Program-made: the position numbers and the translations under genes | Assembly (NCBI RefSeq): GCF_000420945.1 | Contig: NZ_ATVX01000013.1 | Coordinates: 38,405 to 102,404 of the forward strand | Source of the DNA: Butyrivibrio sp. VCB2006 | GTDB lineage: Bacteria > Bacillota > Clostridia > Lachnospirales > Lachnospiraceae | Direction of reading: 5' to 3' | DNA: 64,000 nt | Notes under the pieces: model-generated | Seen by the model: only the letters and a program-made list of their open reading frames with translations | The model's database searches: none | What the model was told of the DNA's origin: nothing | Shown here: piece after piece, positions 57,774-64,000 of the stretch | How positions within the stretch are numbered: position 1 is the first letter of the stretch | Layout of the letters: each line of letters begins with the position of its first letter

Positions 57774-58301
57774 ATGAACAAGACATTCAAAGACTCAAAA
57801 GTAAGACTGATAACCATGACAGGGCTCATGGCGGCAATGACAACTATCTTTACAGCCTACATTTTCCACATTCCAGTTGGAACAAATGGCGGCTACATTC
57901 ACTTTGGCGACTCTATCATTTATCTTGCAGCGGCTATGCTTCCAATGCCATACGCAATGCTGGTTGGAGCCCTAGGCGGTGGAATAGCAGATCTTTTGAC
58001 TGCTCCCATGTGGATGATCCCTACAGTTATCATCAAGATGCTGATAGTGATCCCTTTCTCAAGCCGCAGAAATACTATTATGAGCAAAAGAAATCTGATA
58101 GCGCCTATCATCTCTTTCTTTATTTCAGCAACTGGATACTATATCGCGGAGGCAATCCTCTTTGGAACCAAAACAGCTATAATTTCAGCCTTTTCGGGAA
58201 GCTTTATTCAGTCTGGTGGAAGTGCACTTTTCTTTTACCTTGCTGCAGCTGCCTTTGACGGGGCAGGAGTTAAAAGAAATCTATTCCAATTTGAAGGTTA
58301 A
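57774..58301 (+). CDS. ECF transporter S-component-like protein (TIGR04002-like)
   Basis: 175 aa, about six membrane spans. VRLITMTGLMAAMTTIFTAY, VPVGTNGGYIHFGDSIIYLA-like loop and MVGALGGGIADLLTAP-like motif are typical of S-components that bind vitamins for ECF importers. Together with pdxY one bp upstream, a B6-type substrate is likely. It precedes the radical SAM gene by 12 bp, as in the TIGR04002/TIGR04100 pairing I recall. Confidence 0.82.
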   Translation: MNKTFKDSKVRLITMTGLMAAMTTIFTAYIFHIPVGTNGGYIHFGDSIIYLAAAMLPMPYAMLVGALGGGIADLLTAPMWMIPTVIIKMLIVIPFSSRRNTIMSKRNLIAPIISFFISATGYYIAEAILFGTKTAIISAFSGSFIQSGGSALFFYLAAAAFDGAGVKRNLFQFEG

Positions 58302-58313
58302 GGAGACGGGAAC

Positions 58314-58910
58314 ATGGCAGACATCTTGTACACATACAAAAATTCAGTTTACGCAAACATAACAAATAAGTGCAATTGCAGTTGTACCTTCTGCATTCGC
58401 TCGCTTAAAGACGGCGTTGGAAGTGCAGATACTCTGTGGCATCAGCAAAATCCAACAACTGATGAGGTTCTTAATGCTATCAGAAATTATGATTTTGAGG
58501 GCTTTGACGAACTTGTCTTTTGCGGCTATGGTGAGCCTACCTGCGCGTTGGAGACTCTTTTAGCAGTGGCCAAGGTTGCCAAGGAGGAAAAGAACTTAAG
58601 AACAAGGCTCAACACTAACGGACTTGGCAATGAGGAAAACGGCAGGAACATCGTTCCAGAGATAGCCAAGGTCATTGATGCAGTGTCTATCAGCCTTAAC
58701 GCTCCTGATAGTCAGAAGTATTCAGAAGTTACCCGTCCAAAGTATGAGGGGGCTTTTGATAAAATGGTGGATTTTGCCATAAAGTGCAAGGAAGAAATCA
58801 AAGACGTAAAGTGGTCTATAGTAGATGTGCTTCCAGAGGAGGACATTGAGAAATGCAAGGCCCTTTCTGAAAGCACAGGAATAAAGCTCCGTATTCGTCA
58901 TTTCACATGA
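58314..58910 (+). CDS. Small radical SAM protein (TIGR04100/TatD-linked type)
   Basis: 198 aa. CNCSCTFC at residues 20-27 is CxxxCxxC for the 4Fe-4S cluster, followed by VFCGYGEPTCALETLL and LNTNGLGNE. Short radical SAM proteins of this type occur beside TIGR04002 membrane proteins or TatD. The substrate is unknown. The last genes of the unit are two small Cys-rich proteins. Confidence 0.83.
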   Translation: MADILYTYKNSVYANITNKCNCSCTFCIRSLKDGVGSADTLWHQQNPTTDEVLNAIRNYDFEGFDELVFCGYGEPTCALETLLAVAKVAKEEKNLRTRLNTNGLGNEENGRNIVPEIAKVIDAVSISLNAPDSQKYSEVTRPKYEGAFDKMVDFAIKCKEEIKDVKWSIVDVLPEEDIEKCKALSESTGIKLRIRHFT

Positions 58911-58984
58911 AATGAGCCCTAGGGACGGAGGCAATGTCATTTAGATAGCAAAAATCTTGATAAATGCTACTGGGAGGATGAGTG

Positions 58985-59206
58985 ATGAAGTCTATCCTTA
59001 TCAAAGATACAACTAAAGAAGAACGGGAACAGATAGTGAAGAACTCTCTTGACTGCGGTGGTGGCTGTGAAAATTGCTCTTCATGCTGGCTTGGGGGTGG
59101 AAGTCCCTGGGACATATACCAGGATTACATTGACGGTAAAAAGGAAATTCGAGAGATAAACATGGAGTATATGGAAAAATATCGCCAAGACCGGCAGATA
59201 CACTGA
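58985..59206 (+). CDS. Small Cys-rich protein (1)
   Basis: 73 aa from ATG 58985 (GGGAGG upstream). LDCGGGCENCSSCWLGGGSP carries four Cys in CxxxCxxCxxC spacing, then DIYQDYIDGKKEIREINM. No family is recognised. A paralogue follows 13 bp later. It is probably cotranscribed with the radical SAM gene, so it could be a metal-binding partner or substrate. Confidence 0.6.
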   Translation: MKSILIKDTTKEEREQIVKNSLDCGGGCENCSSCWLGGGSPWDIYQDYIDGKKEIREINMEYMEKYRQDRQIH

Positions 59207-59219
59207 GGAGATTATTGTT

Positions 59220-59417
59220 ATGGCAGGTGAACCTGAGATAGGAAATTCCACTTTGGAAGAGCGCAGAGCATATATAAAAGAAAGATATCCATGCATTTCT
59301 GACTGTGACATGTGCGGACTTTGTAAGGTGTTTCGCGGAAAAGATGCAGAAACAGCATATAAAGATTACATAGATGGCAACAAGAGTTTTCTTGAAGTGT
59401 CTGCGTATTACAAATAA
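59220..59417 (+). CDS. Small Cys-rich protein (2)
   Basis: 65 aa. PCISDCDMCGLCKVFRGKDA has the same CxxxCxxCxxC spacing as the gene upstream, followed by TAYKDYIDGNKSFLEV. The shared DYIDG-K and Cys pattern marks them as a tandem duplication. Function unknown. Confidence 0.6.
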   Translation: MAGEPEIGNSTLEERRAYIKERYPCISDCDMCGLCKVFRGKDAETAYKDYIDGNKSFLEVSAYYK

Positions 59418-59437
59418 ATAATGATATATTTGACCTC

Positions 59438-59500
59438 TTGAAATTAATGATACATATGATACAATCATATTGCGCAAAATATATAATTTCAAAGAGGTTT
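59438..59500 (+). promoter_or_regulatory. Promoter sharing sequence with promoter A (B)
   Basis: TTGAAA (59438-59443), 16 bp, TACAAT (59460-59465), identical over TGATACAATCATATTGC to 52976-52991. A large inverted repeat CCTCTTGAAATTA / TAATTTCAAAGAGG (one bulge) encloses it and ends in TTTTTT. Confidence 0.65.
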
Positions 59501-59506
59501 TTTGTT

Positions 59507-59908
59507 ATGGATATAGCAGTAAGATACTGTTCTAAGACTAAATTTGGGAATACAAGGAGAATTGCAGAGGCAATAGGTGATGGGATTGGTGTAAAGGCAG
59601 TCAGTATAGCTGATGAACCAAAGCTCAAGGAAAAAGTAGATATTCTTTTTCTTGGTGGAGCTCCATATGCAAATATCATGGCTCCCGAGCTTAAAGAATA
59701 TGCGGAAGAGCTTGATTCTAAGATGGTTTCAAAGGTAGTCCTTTTTACAACTTCAAACTGGTCAAGAAGAACAGTTCTGGCGCTTAAGAAGATGCTTAAG
59801 GGGAAAGGGATAACTGTCTGTGAAGACTATTTCTATGCGCATATGCTTAATATAGATGGAAAGCTTGAAGCAGCAAAAGAATTCGGGAAAAAGATGATTG
59901 AGAAATAG
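59507..59908 (+). CDS. Flavodoxin-like protein
   Basis: 133 aa from ATG 59507. MDIAVRYCSKTKFGNTRRIA is the phosphate-binding start, then DILFLGGAPYANIMAPELKE and VVLFTTSNWSRRT. A short flavodoxin fold for FMN. The 3' end of this gene occurs a second time in the mosaic at 50385-50584. Confidence 0.83.
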   Translation: MDIAVRYCSKTKFGNTRRIAEAIGDGIGVKAVSIADEPKLKEKVDILFLGGAPYANIMAPELKEYAEELDSKMVSKVVLFTTSNWSRRTVLALKKMLKGKGITVCEDYFYAHMLNIDGKLEAAKEFGKKMIEK

Positions 59909-59911
59909 GAA

Positions 59912-59977
59912 GAAGAATGCTCTGATGGAACCTTTGGAGTTCCGGAGAGTGTGTTTAGGATCAAGAAGCTATTGTTT
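59912..59977 (+). pseudogene. C-terminal tail fragment of an unknown gene
   Basis: In-frame codons without a start: EECSDGTFGVPESVFRIKKL-LF-stop, just after the flavodoxin gene. Composition looks coding, and the parent is not in the window. Confidence 0.45.
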
Positions 59978-59998
59978 TGAATTATGGAGGGTACGAAA

Positions 59999-60535
59999 AT
60001 GAAGGAAAAAATCAATGTAACTGATTACGCCAACATTATTACAAAGGCACTTCCCAAGGGAATCCTATTAAATACATTTGCAGATGACAGGTTTAATTCA
60101 ATGGTAATCGGCTGGGGACATCTTGGAACCCTGTGGAATAAGCCAACCTTTCATGTGTATGTCCGTCAGGGAAGATTTACCAAGGGACAGCTTGATAAGG
60201 CTGGCGAATTCACAATCAGCGTTCCACTTGAAAATCCGGATCCTCAGATAAACAAGATCTGCGGATGGCAGTCAGGTTTTAATATCGACAAAGTAAAAGA
60301 GGCAGGACTTGAGCTGGTGGATGCTGATACCATCAAGACTCCTGGTGTTAAGCAGTATCCTCTGACTATCGAGTGCAAAGTCCTGTATGCGCAGGATCAG
60401 GACCTTTCAAAGATTCCTGAAGATATAAGAGAAAAGACATATCCTCAGGATGTGGACGGGACTTATCCCATGGCTAACAGAGATTTCCATACCATGTATG
60501 TTGGCGAGATAGTTGATGCATATATCATCAAATAA
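59999..60535 (+). CDS. Flavin reductase family protein (2)
   Basis: 178 aa from ATG 59999 (GGAGGG upstream). GWGHLGTLWNKPTFHVYVRQ, ISVPLENPDPQINKICGWQS and FHTMYVGEIVDAYII fit the same split-barrel family as 50697-51170, about 30-35% identical by eye. The two paralogues are at different places in the array. Confidence 0.84.
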   Translation: MKEKINVTDYANIITKALPKGILLNTFADDRFNSMVIGWGHLGTLWNKPTFHVYVRQGRFTKGQLDKAGEFTISVPLENPDPQINKICGWQSGFNIDKVKEAGLELVDADTIKTPGVKQYPLTIECKVLYAQDQDLSKIPEDIREKTYPQDVDGTYPMANRDFHTMYVGEIVDAYIIK

Positions 60536-60563
60536 AGAAGTTGGCAGATAGGCAGGAGGGAAA

Positions 60564-60692
60564 ATGTTAAAGGTATATGAAAGTGAGATGTGTCCGGATT
60601 GCATAGAGTGTAAGTACAATCTGGACAGAAACAACATAGAATACTCCGTTTCTCAGGAGATTTCTATGCTTCTTATGATAAGGTTGGAATGA
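60564..60692 (+). pseudogene. Truncated glutaredoxin-like gene head
   Basis: GGAGGG precedes ATG 60564. MLKVYESEMCPDCIECKYNL has the CPDC active-site motif of small glutaredoxins, but after about 28 codons the sequence switches and the frame soon stops (42 codons; family usually about 80 or more). Confidence 0.7.
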
Positions 60693-60764
60693 TAGTCGTT
60701 ATAGCAGTAATGGCTGTGACAGCCATAGGATGCTTTGTAAGAGACAGACTTGAATTGGTCTAAA
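60660..60764 (+). pseudogene. Membrane-protein tail fragment joined to the glutaredoxin head
   Basis: In another frame the downstream part reads DFYASYDKVGMIVVIAVMAV then TAIGCFVRDRLELV-stop. It looks like the last membrane span of a larger protein. Head and tail come from different genes. Confidence 0.5.
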
Positions 60765-60781
60765 CATAAATGAATTCGAGA

Positions 60782-60820
60782 GCCATCTGGCGGATAAAAT
60801 ACCGTCAGGTGGCTTTTTTT
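60782..60820 (+). terminator. Rho-independent terminator
   Basis: GCCATCTGGCGG and CCGTCAGGTGGC arms (one G-T pair) followed by seven T. Confidence 0.88.
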
Positions 60821-60914
60821 CTTTTATAAAAACAGATATAGTAGAAGATAAGTATTTTGAAAAAATAGCCAATTTTGGACTAGAGTCAGACAATATGAGT
60901 CTTGGAGCTAACAG

Positions 60915-61340
60915 ATGAAAATAATGGTCAGTGCCTGCTTGTTGGGGCAGAATTGCAAATATAATGGTGGCAACAATTACAGTGAAAAAGTTGCGGAGTA
61001 CATAAAAGGGCATGAGGTCATCCCTGTATGCCCTGAAGTGGAAGGTGGCCTTCCGGTACCAAGGATCCCATGCGAAATAGTAAATGGCATAGTAACTAAT
61101 AAGCAGGGAGAAAGCAAAGATAAAGAATTCAGATCCGGTGCTGAGAAATGTCTTCAAAAAGCCATTGCAGAAAAAGTAGATCTGGTGATTCTCCAGTCAA
61201 GGAGCCCTTCCTGTGGGGTGAAGCAGGTATATGATGGTAGTTTTAGCGGTAAACTTATTGAAGGCAAGGGTATCTTTGCAAAACTCTTGGCTAAAAATGG
61301 TATTAAAACTATAGATTTGAGTGAATTGTTGGAGGGATAA
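60915..61340 (+). CDS. DUF523 family protein
   Basis: 141 aa. MKIMVSACLLGQNCKYNGGN, VIPVCPEVEGGLPVPRIPCE and ILQSRSPSCGVKQVYDGSFS are the DUF523 hallmarks, with conserved Cys residues. Its stop overlaps the next start (TAATG). Function unknown. Confidence 0.9.
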   Translation: MKIMVSACLLGQNCKYNGGNNYSEKVAEYIKGHEVIPVCPEVEGGLPVPRIPCEIVNGIVTNKQGESKDKEFRSGAEKCLQKAIAEKVDLVILQSRSPSCGVKQVYDGSFSGKLIEGKGIFAKLLAKNGIKTIDLSELLEG

Positions 61341-61441
61341 TGCCACACGTTGAAATAAAGTGTTTTACAGGAAGAACTGAAGAGCAGAAAAAAGAATGTG
61401 CTGAAAGAGTTTCAGCACAGAAAACAATGCAAGAGGCATAA
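61340..61441 (+). pseudogene. Truncated 4-oxalocrotonate tautomerase-like gene head
   Basis: 33 codons: MPHVEIKCFTGRTEEQKKEC then AERVSAQKTMQEA-stop. The start matches small tautomerases, including the catalytic Pro after Met, but these proteins are about 60 or more residues. The rest has been replaced by the GNAT gene. Confidence 0.7.
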
Positions 61442-61445
61442 GAAC

Positions 61446-61895
61446 ATGAGTCTACAATTTGTAAAAGCAAGCACTTCTGATGCTTTGACACTAAATGGAA
61501 TATCTAAAAGAGCTTTTGACAGCGATGTTCAGGTCGGAGCACCTTCAGCAGGTGGACCTCCTGGATATATGTCTGTGCCTTATCATACCAAGATGGCCAG
61601 ATCAAATCATTTGTACAAGTTAACCGATGATGGATTGATTGTTGGCGGAGCTATTCTGTTTCCTGATAAAGACAAGCTGAACGTCGGAAGGATATTTGTA
61701 AGTCCAGAGCATTTCCGTAAAGGCTATGGAATCTACATGATGCAGGAAATTGAGGCGATGTTTTCAGATGCAAAGGAATTCACGTTGGATACGCCCATTT
61801 GGAATGTCAGAACAAATGCATTTTATTCTAAGCTTGGGTATACAGAAGCAAGACGTGATAACGAGTTTATTTATTATTTTAAGAAACATGAGTGA
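61446..61895 (+). CDS. GNAT family N-acetyltransferase (1)
   Basis: 149 aa from ATG 61446. VGGAILFPDKDKLNVGRIFV, SPEHFRKGYGIYMMQEIEAM (acetyl-CoA loop) and NAFYSKLGYTEARRD are GNAT motifs. Substrate unknown. Confidence 0.88.
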   Translation: MSLQFVKASTSDALTLNGISKRAFDSDVQVGAPSAGGPPGYMSVPYHTKMARSNHLYKLTDDGLIVGGAILFPDKDKLNVGRIFVSPEHFRKGYGIYMMQEIEAMFSDAKEFTLDTPIWNVRTNAFYSKLGYTEARRDNEFIYYFKKHE

Positions 61896-61906
61896 AAGAG
61901 GTAAGT

Positions 61907-62053
61907 ATGGCATCAACTAAAGAGTATCTGGAGCTTCCTTATGAAGGAGCAAAAGATATGCTGCTTGTGGATGATGTTGATAATAAGGAGTTTCTGAAAG
62001 AGCTTTTTGAAGCAATGTATGATGAACTTCCGGCTCCAAAGAAAAAGAAGTGA
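61907..62053 (+). pseudogene. TfoX-N-like gene with internal deletion
   Basis: 48 codons: MASTKEYL joined directly to ELPYEGAKDMLLVDDVDNKE and FEAMYDELPAPKKKK. Intact TfoX N-terminal-domain proteins have about 60 residues between these two parts. Start, ribosome site and end are intact while the middle is gone and the frame is kept, so a short product may still be made. Confidence 0.75.
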
Positions 62054-62064
62054 GGAGGAACTGT

Positions 62065-62670
62065 ATGATCACAAGGGATGAGGCATTTGAACTTTTAAAG
62101 AAATATAACAAGGATCCATTTCATATCCAGCATTCATTGACAGTTGAGGCTGTTATGAAGTGGTATGCAAATGAACTGGGATACTCTGATGAAGCAGAGT
62201 ACTGGGGGATTGTAGGTCTTTTGCATGATATAGACTTTGAACTGTATCCAGAAGAGCACTGCCTGAAGGCTCCTGAACTCCTAAGAGAAGGTGGTGTCAG
62301 TGACGACATTATTCACTCTGTATGCTCGCATGGCTATGGAATAACTGTTGGATGCGGGACAACTATAGATGTGGAACCCATTCACGAAATGGAGAAAGTT
62401 CTTTTTGCAGCAGATGAGCTTACCGGACTTATCTGGGCAGCGGCGCTCATGAGACCGTCCAAGAGCACCAAGGATATGGAACTTAAGTCTCTCAAGAAAA
62501 AGTACAAGAGCAAGGGCTTTGCCGCAGGCTGCTCCAGAGAAGTAATTGAGCGAGGCGCGCAGCAGCTTGGCTGGGAACTTGATAAGCTGCTTACCATGAC
62601 TCTTCAGGCTATGGCAGCAAGCGAAGATCTGATAAACGAAGAATTTGAGGAATACTCATGTGGAAGATAA
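62065..62670 (+). CDS. HD domain phosphohydrolase
   Basis: 201 aa from ATG 62065 (GAGGAGG upstream). FHIQHSLTVEAVMKWYANEL, GLLHDIDFELYPEEHC and CSHGYGITVG supply the His-Asp metal site, with the late Asp in FAADELTGLIWAA. Related to small HDIG nucleotidases. Confidence 0.88.
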   Translation: MITRDEAFELLKKYNKDPFHIQHSLTVEAVMKWYANELGYSDEAEYWGIVGLLHDIDFELYPEEHCLKAPELLREGGVSDDIIHSVCSHGYGITVGCGTTIDVEPIHEMEKVLFAADELTGLIWAAALMRPSKSTKDMELKSLKKKYKSKGFAAGCSREVIERGAQQLGWELDKLLTMTLQAMAASEDLINEEFEEYSCGR

Positions 62671-62753
62671 AGCAGATTTTTGATGGAGACTTTGGCTGCG
62701 AGGAGCTCGCACCCGGAGAAAGGCCAACTTTAACTTTCAGTTGTGCGCCCTAA
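62658..62753 (+). pseudogene. 60-aa repeat-family gene, truncated copy 3
   Basis: 31 codons: [20 protein letters not shown] then ERPTLTFSCAP-stop. Matches the first half of the copies at 42615 and 46339, then differs. It overlaps the end of the HD gene by 13 bp. Confidence 0.7.
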
Positions 62754-62771
62754 CTCGTTAAGGGGGATAAA

Positions 62772-63224
62772 GTGGATATCATATATAAGAAACTTACGGA
62801 AAATGAATTAGATACATTTATTCAAATGAGGATTAACCAACTTCGAGAAGAAGGTGCGACTGAAGACATAGATTTAGTCCCAAATCTGAAGGATTATTAC
62901 AAAAGACATATGTCAGATGGAACATTTGTCTCATGGCTGGCAATGGATGGTGATGAGATTATAGGTACAAGCGGAATGTCTTTTGTCGAAAAGCCTCCGT
63001 ATTTTGGATGTCCTTCTGGAAGAATAGGTTTACTTTCCAGTATGTTTACTAACCCGAATTACAGGAGAAAAGGTATAGCCAAGGAATTGCTTTCAAGAGT
63101 AGTAAATGAAGCTAATGAATATGGTTGTGGTACTGTTCAGATTACTGCCTCAGATATGGGAGTAAAGCTATATACCGATTTTGGATTTAAGCATAACGGG
63201 AACTTTATGTATTATAAATTATAA
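62772..63224 (+). CDS. GNAT family N-acetyltransferase (2)
   Basis: 150 aa from GTG 62772 (AGGGGG upstream). FIQMRINQLREEGAT, SWLAMDGDEIIGTSGMSFVE, SMFTNPNYRRKGIAKELLSR and KLYTDFGFKHNGNFMYYKL give a complete GNAT fold. The IS200/IS605 element starts just after the stop. Confidence 0.9.
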   Translation: MDIIYKKLTENELDTFIQMRINQLREEGATEDIDLVPNLKDYYKRHMSDGTFVSWLAMDGDEIIGTSGMSFVEKPPYFGCPSGRIGLLSSMFTNPNYRRKGIAKELLSRVVNEANEYGCGTVQITASDMGVKLYTDFGFKHNGNFMYYKL

Positions 63225-63276
63225 ATATCGTGCGAGAAAACCCCTTCCGATGAAGTCGGTTGTGGGATGAATCGCG
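63225..63276. mobile_element. Left end of the IS200/IS605-type element
   Basis: CCGA-TGAAG-TCGG with flanking CCC/GGG (63241-63266) forms the subterminal hairpin expected at the end of an IS200/IS605 element; it lies just beyond the tnpA stop. The exact tip cannot be fixed without a second copy. The element runs out of the window at 64000. Confidence 0.7.
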
Positions 63277-63762
63277 CTAGCTTTTCTTTTTGTACTTCCC
63301 CGTCTTAATGTATTTGCGTTTGTGTTCCTCTGTTCGCTGATCTTCAATATATTTCTTAACAGTATCAAGAGAAACACTTCCGGTAGTGGCACAGAAGTAA
63401 CTTGCACTCCAGAAGGGTGAATCTCCCCATAGGTATTTCTCAACGTGTGTTCTATATGTATTTCTCACTTCTTTGGACAGCTGTGATTTTAACGAGTTGA
63501 TGAGTTTTACAGGTGCAACATCAGGTGGCATGGAGATCAGCAGATGCATGTGATCGACATCTGTCTCTGCTGAAATGAGTTCGCTGTTCATGCGTCCACA
63601 GAGGTAAGCGGCGTAATTCTTCATGAAATCACCAATCTCATCTGTGATCACTTTCTTTCTGTACTTGGTTACAAAGATCACATGATAAGTAAGTTTGTAT
63701 ACGGAATGTGAGCCTCTTCTGTACTCGCTCAGGATATCTGATTCCAGCATCGATTTCTGCAT
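63277..63762 (-). CDS. tnpA: IS200/IS605 TnpA (Y1 HUH transposase)
   Basis: 161 aa on the minus strand. KLTYHVIFVTKYRKKVI opens the fold, DHMHLLISMP gives the HUH pair (His71, His73) and DTVKKYIEDQ the catalytic Tyr138. It moves single-stranded DNA by a peel-and-paste mechanism. Slightly longer than the usual ~140 aa owing to its N-terminus and basic tail. Confidence 0.93.
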   Translation of the reverse strand: MQKSMLESDILSEYRRGSHSVYKLTYHVIFVTKYRKKVITDEIGDFMKNYAAYLCGRMNSELISAETDVDHMHLLISMPPDVAPVKLINSLKSQLSKEVRNTYRTHVEKYLWGDSPFWSASYFCATTGSVSLDTVKKYIEDQRTEEHKRKYIKTGKYKKKS

Positions 63763-63858
63763 AAATTTACTCCTTATCCAAAAAGAACATATGTTTGTAC
63801 TTTTCTGAAAAGTGTGCTATAATACTAACTATAGAATACTATCAAGGAATTTACAACC

Positions 63859-64000
63859 GTGTACAGAACAAGGCAATACAGGATAAACCAAAACCACATA
63901 CTCTATGACTATTGCAGGGATATCTGCAGATCATCAGCCGTTCTGTACAACAGGGCAAATTTCATCTTAAGGCAGTATTCGTCTGCAGTAGATTCAATGG
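63859..64000 (+). CDS. tnpB: TnpB-like RNA-guided nuclease, N-terminal start (partial)
   Basis: 47 codons from GTG 63859 to the window edge: MYRTRQYRINQNHILYDYCR, then SSAVLYNRANFILRQYSSAV. This is the typical N-terminus of TnpB/OrfB proteins, divergent from tnpA as in the ISHp608-type arrangement. The rest, including the RuvC domain and any omega RNA, lies outside. Confidence 0.75.
   Translation, partial: MYRTRQYRINQNHILYDYCRDICRSSAVLYNRANFILRQYSSAVDSM

Noticed and set aside
39269..63224. Integron gene-cassette array
   Set aside because: The region looks like one in gene size and orientation, but there is no integron integrase, and no attC-like imperfect palindromes with GTTRRRY ends between genes. 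Fragments are partial genes, which integrons do not generate.
1..64000. CRISPR arrays and rRNA genes
   Set aside because: No regularly spaced direct repeats of 24-40 bp and no 16S/23S/5S-like stretches were seen. The repeats in the tRNA array are insertions within tRNA genes and are not evenly spaced.

Overview
The window is an AT-rich, Gram-positive-type chromosome segment that looks like a rumen or gut Lachnospiraceae (Butyrivibrio/Pseudobutyrivibrio-like). I infer this from strong AGGAGG-type ribosome sites, U-tract terminators, c-di-GMP-I riboswitches, large serine recombinases with DUF6870, a TIGR04002-like membrane gene next to a small radical SAM gene, and TnpX-like element architecture. 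The species cannot be fixed from sequence alone. Almost all genes are on the + strand, and most of the window is accessory DNA.

0-6.7 kb: the C-terminal part of a GmrSD/DUF262-DUF1524 protein, then an ADP-ribose cluster (DUF1643, macro-domain/HTH fusion, ADP-ribosylglycohydrolase-SseB fusion), a SIMPL protein and two unknown genes. 6.9-14.4 kb: two nearly identical c-di-GMP-I riboswitches with their own terminators. The first precedes a DEDDh exonuclease. The second precedes a 1265-aa surface protein, followed by a lipoprotein with a polymorphic-toxin-like C-terminus and a probable immunity gene.

14.4-25.5 kb: a mobile element with small regulators, two zinc-ribbon proteins, a promoter holding a LexA-like box, a sigma-like factor, MazF, DUF6870 and four overlapping large serine recombinase genes, the second of which has lost its catalytic residues. 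Its right side abuts a tyrosine integrase gene that lacks its 5' half. 26.3-29.5 kb: a higBA module with an operator inside the promoter spacer, then a dense array of about a dozen tRNA or tRNA-like genes interleaved with two small HTH genes and short ORFs. Several of these tRNAs carry structured insertions exactly at the elbow: after G19 in the D-loop, or between positions 55 and 56 in the T-loop. Members show compensatory base changes. I regard this as the strongest candidate for an undescribed system.

29.7-39.2 kb: an HTH-nucleotidyltransferase fusion, a MATE transporter behind an attenuator, a candidate conflict operon (nuclease-helicase DUF2075, HNH, Nudix-methyltransferase) running into a second ADP-ribose cluster (macro-HTH, VWA, ADP-ribosylglycohydrolase), then tRNA-Ala(GGC).

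39.2-63.2 kb: an array of about 35 short genes, all on one strand (deacylases, nitroreductases, flavin reductases, GNATs, HD hydrolases, a VOC protein, DUFs, lipoproteins, a chemoreceptor, a pyridoxal kinase/ECF/radical SAM group). Between them lie duplicated, truncated and mosaic gene fragments, often joined at start codons or leaders. This points to repeated ectopic recombination that builds new small genes. The window ends in an IS200/IS605-type element (tnpA on -, 5' end of tnpB on +).
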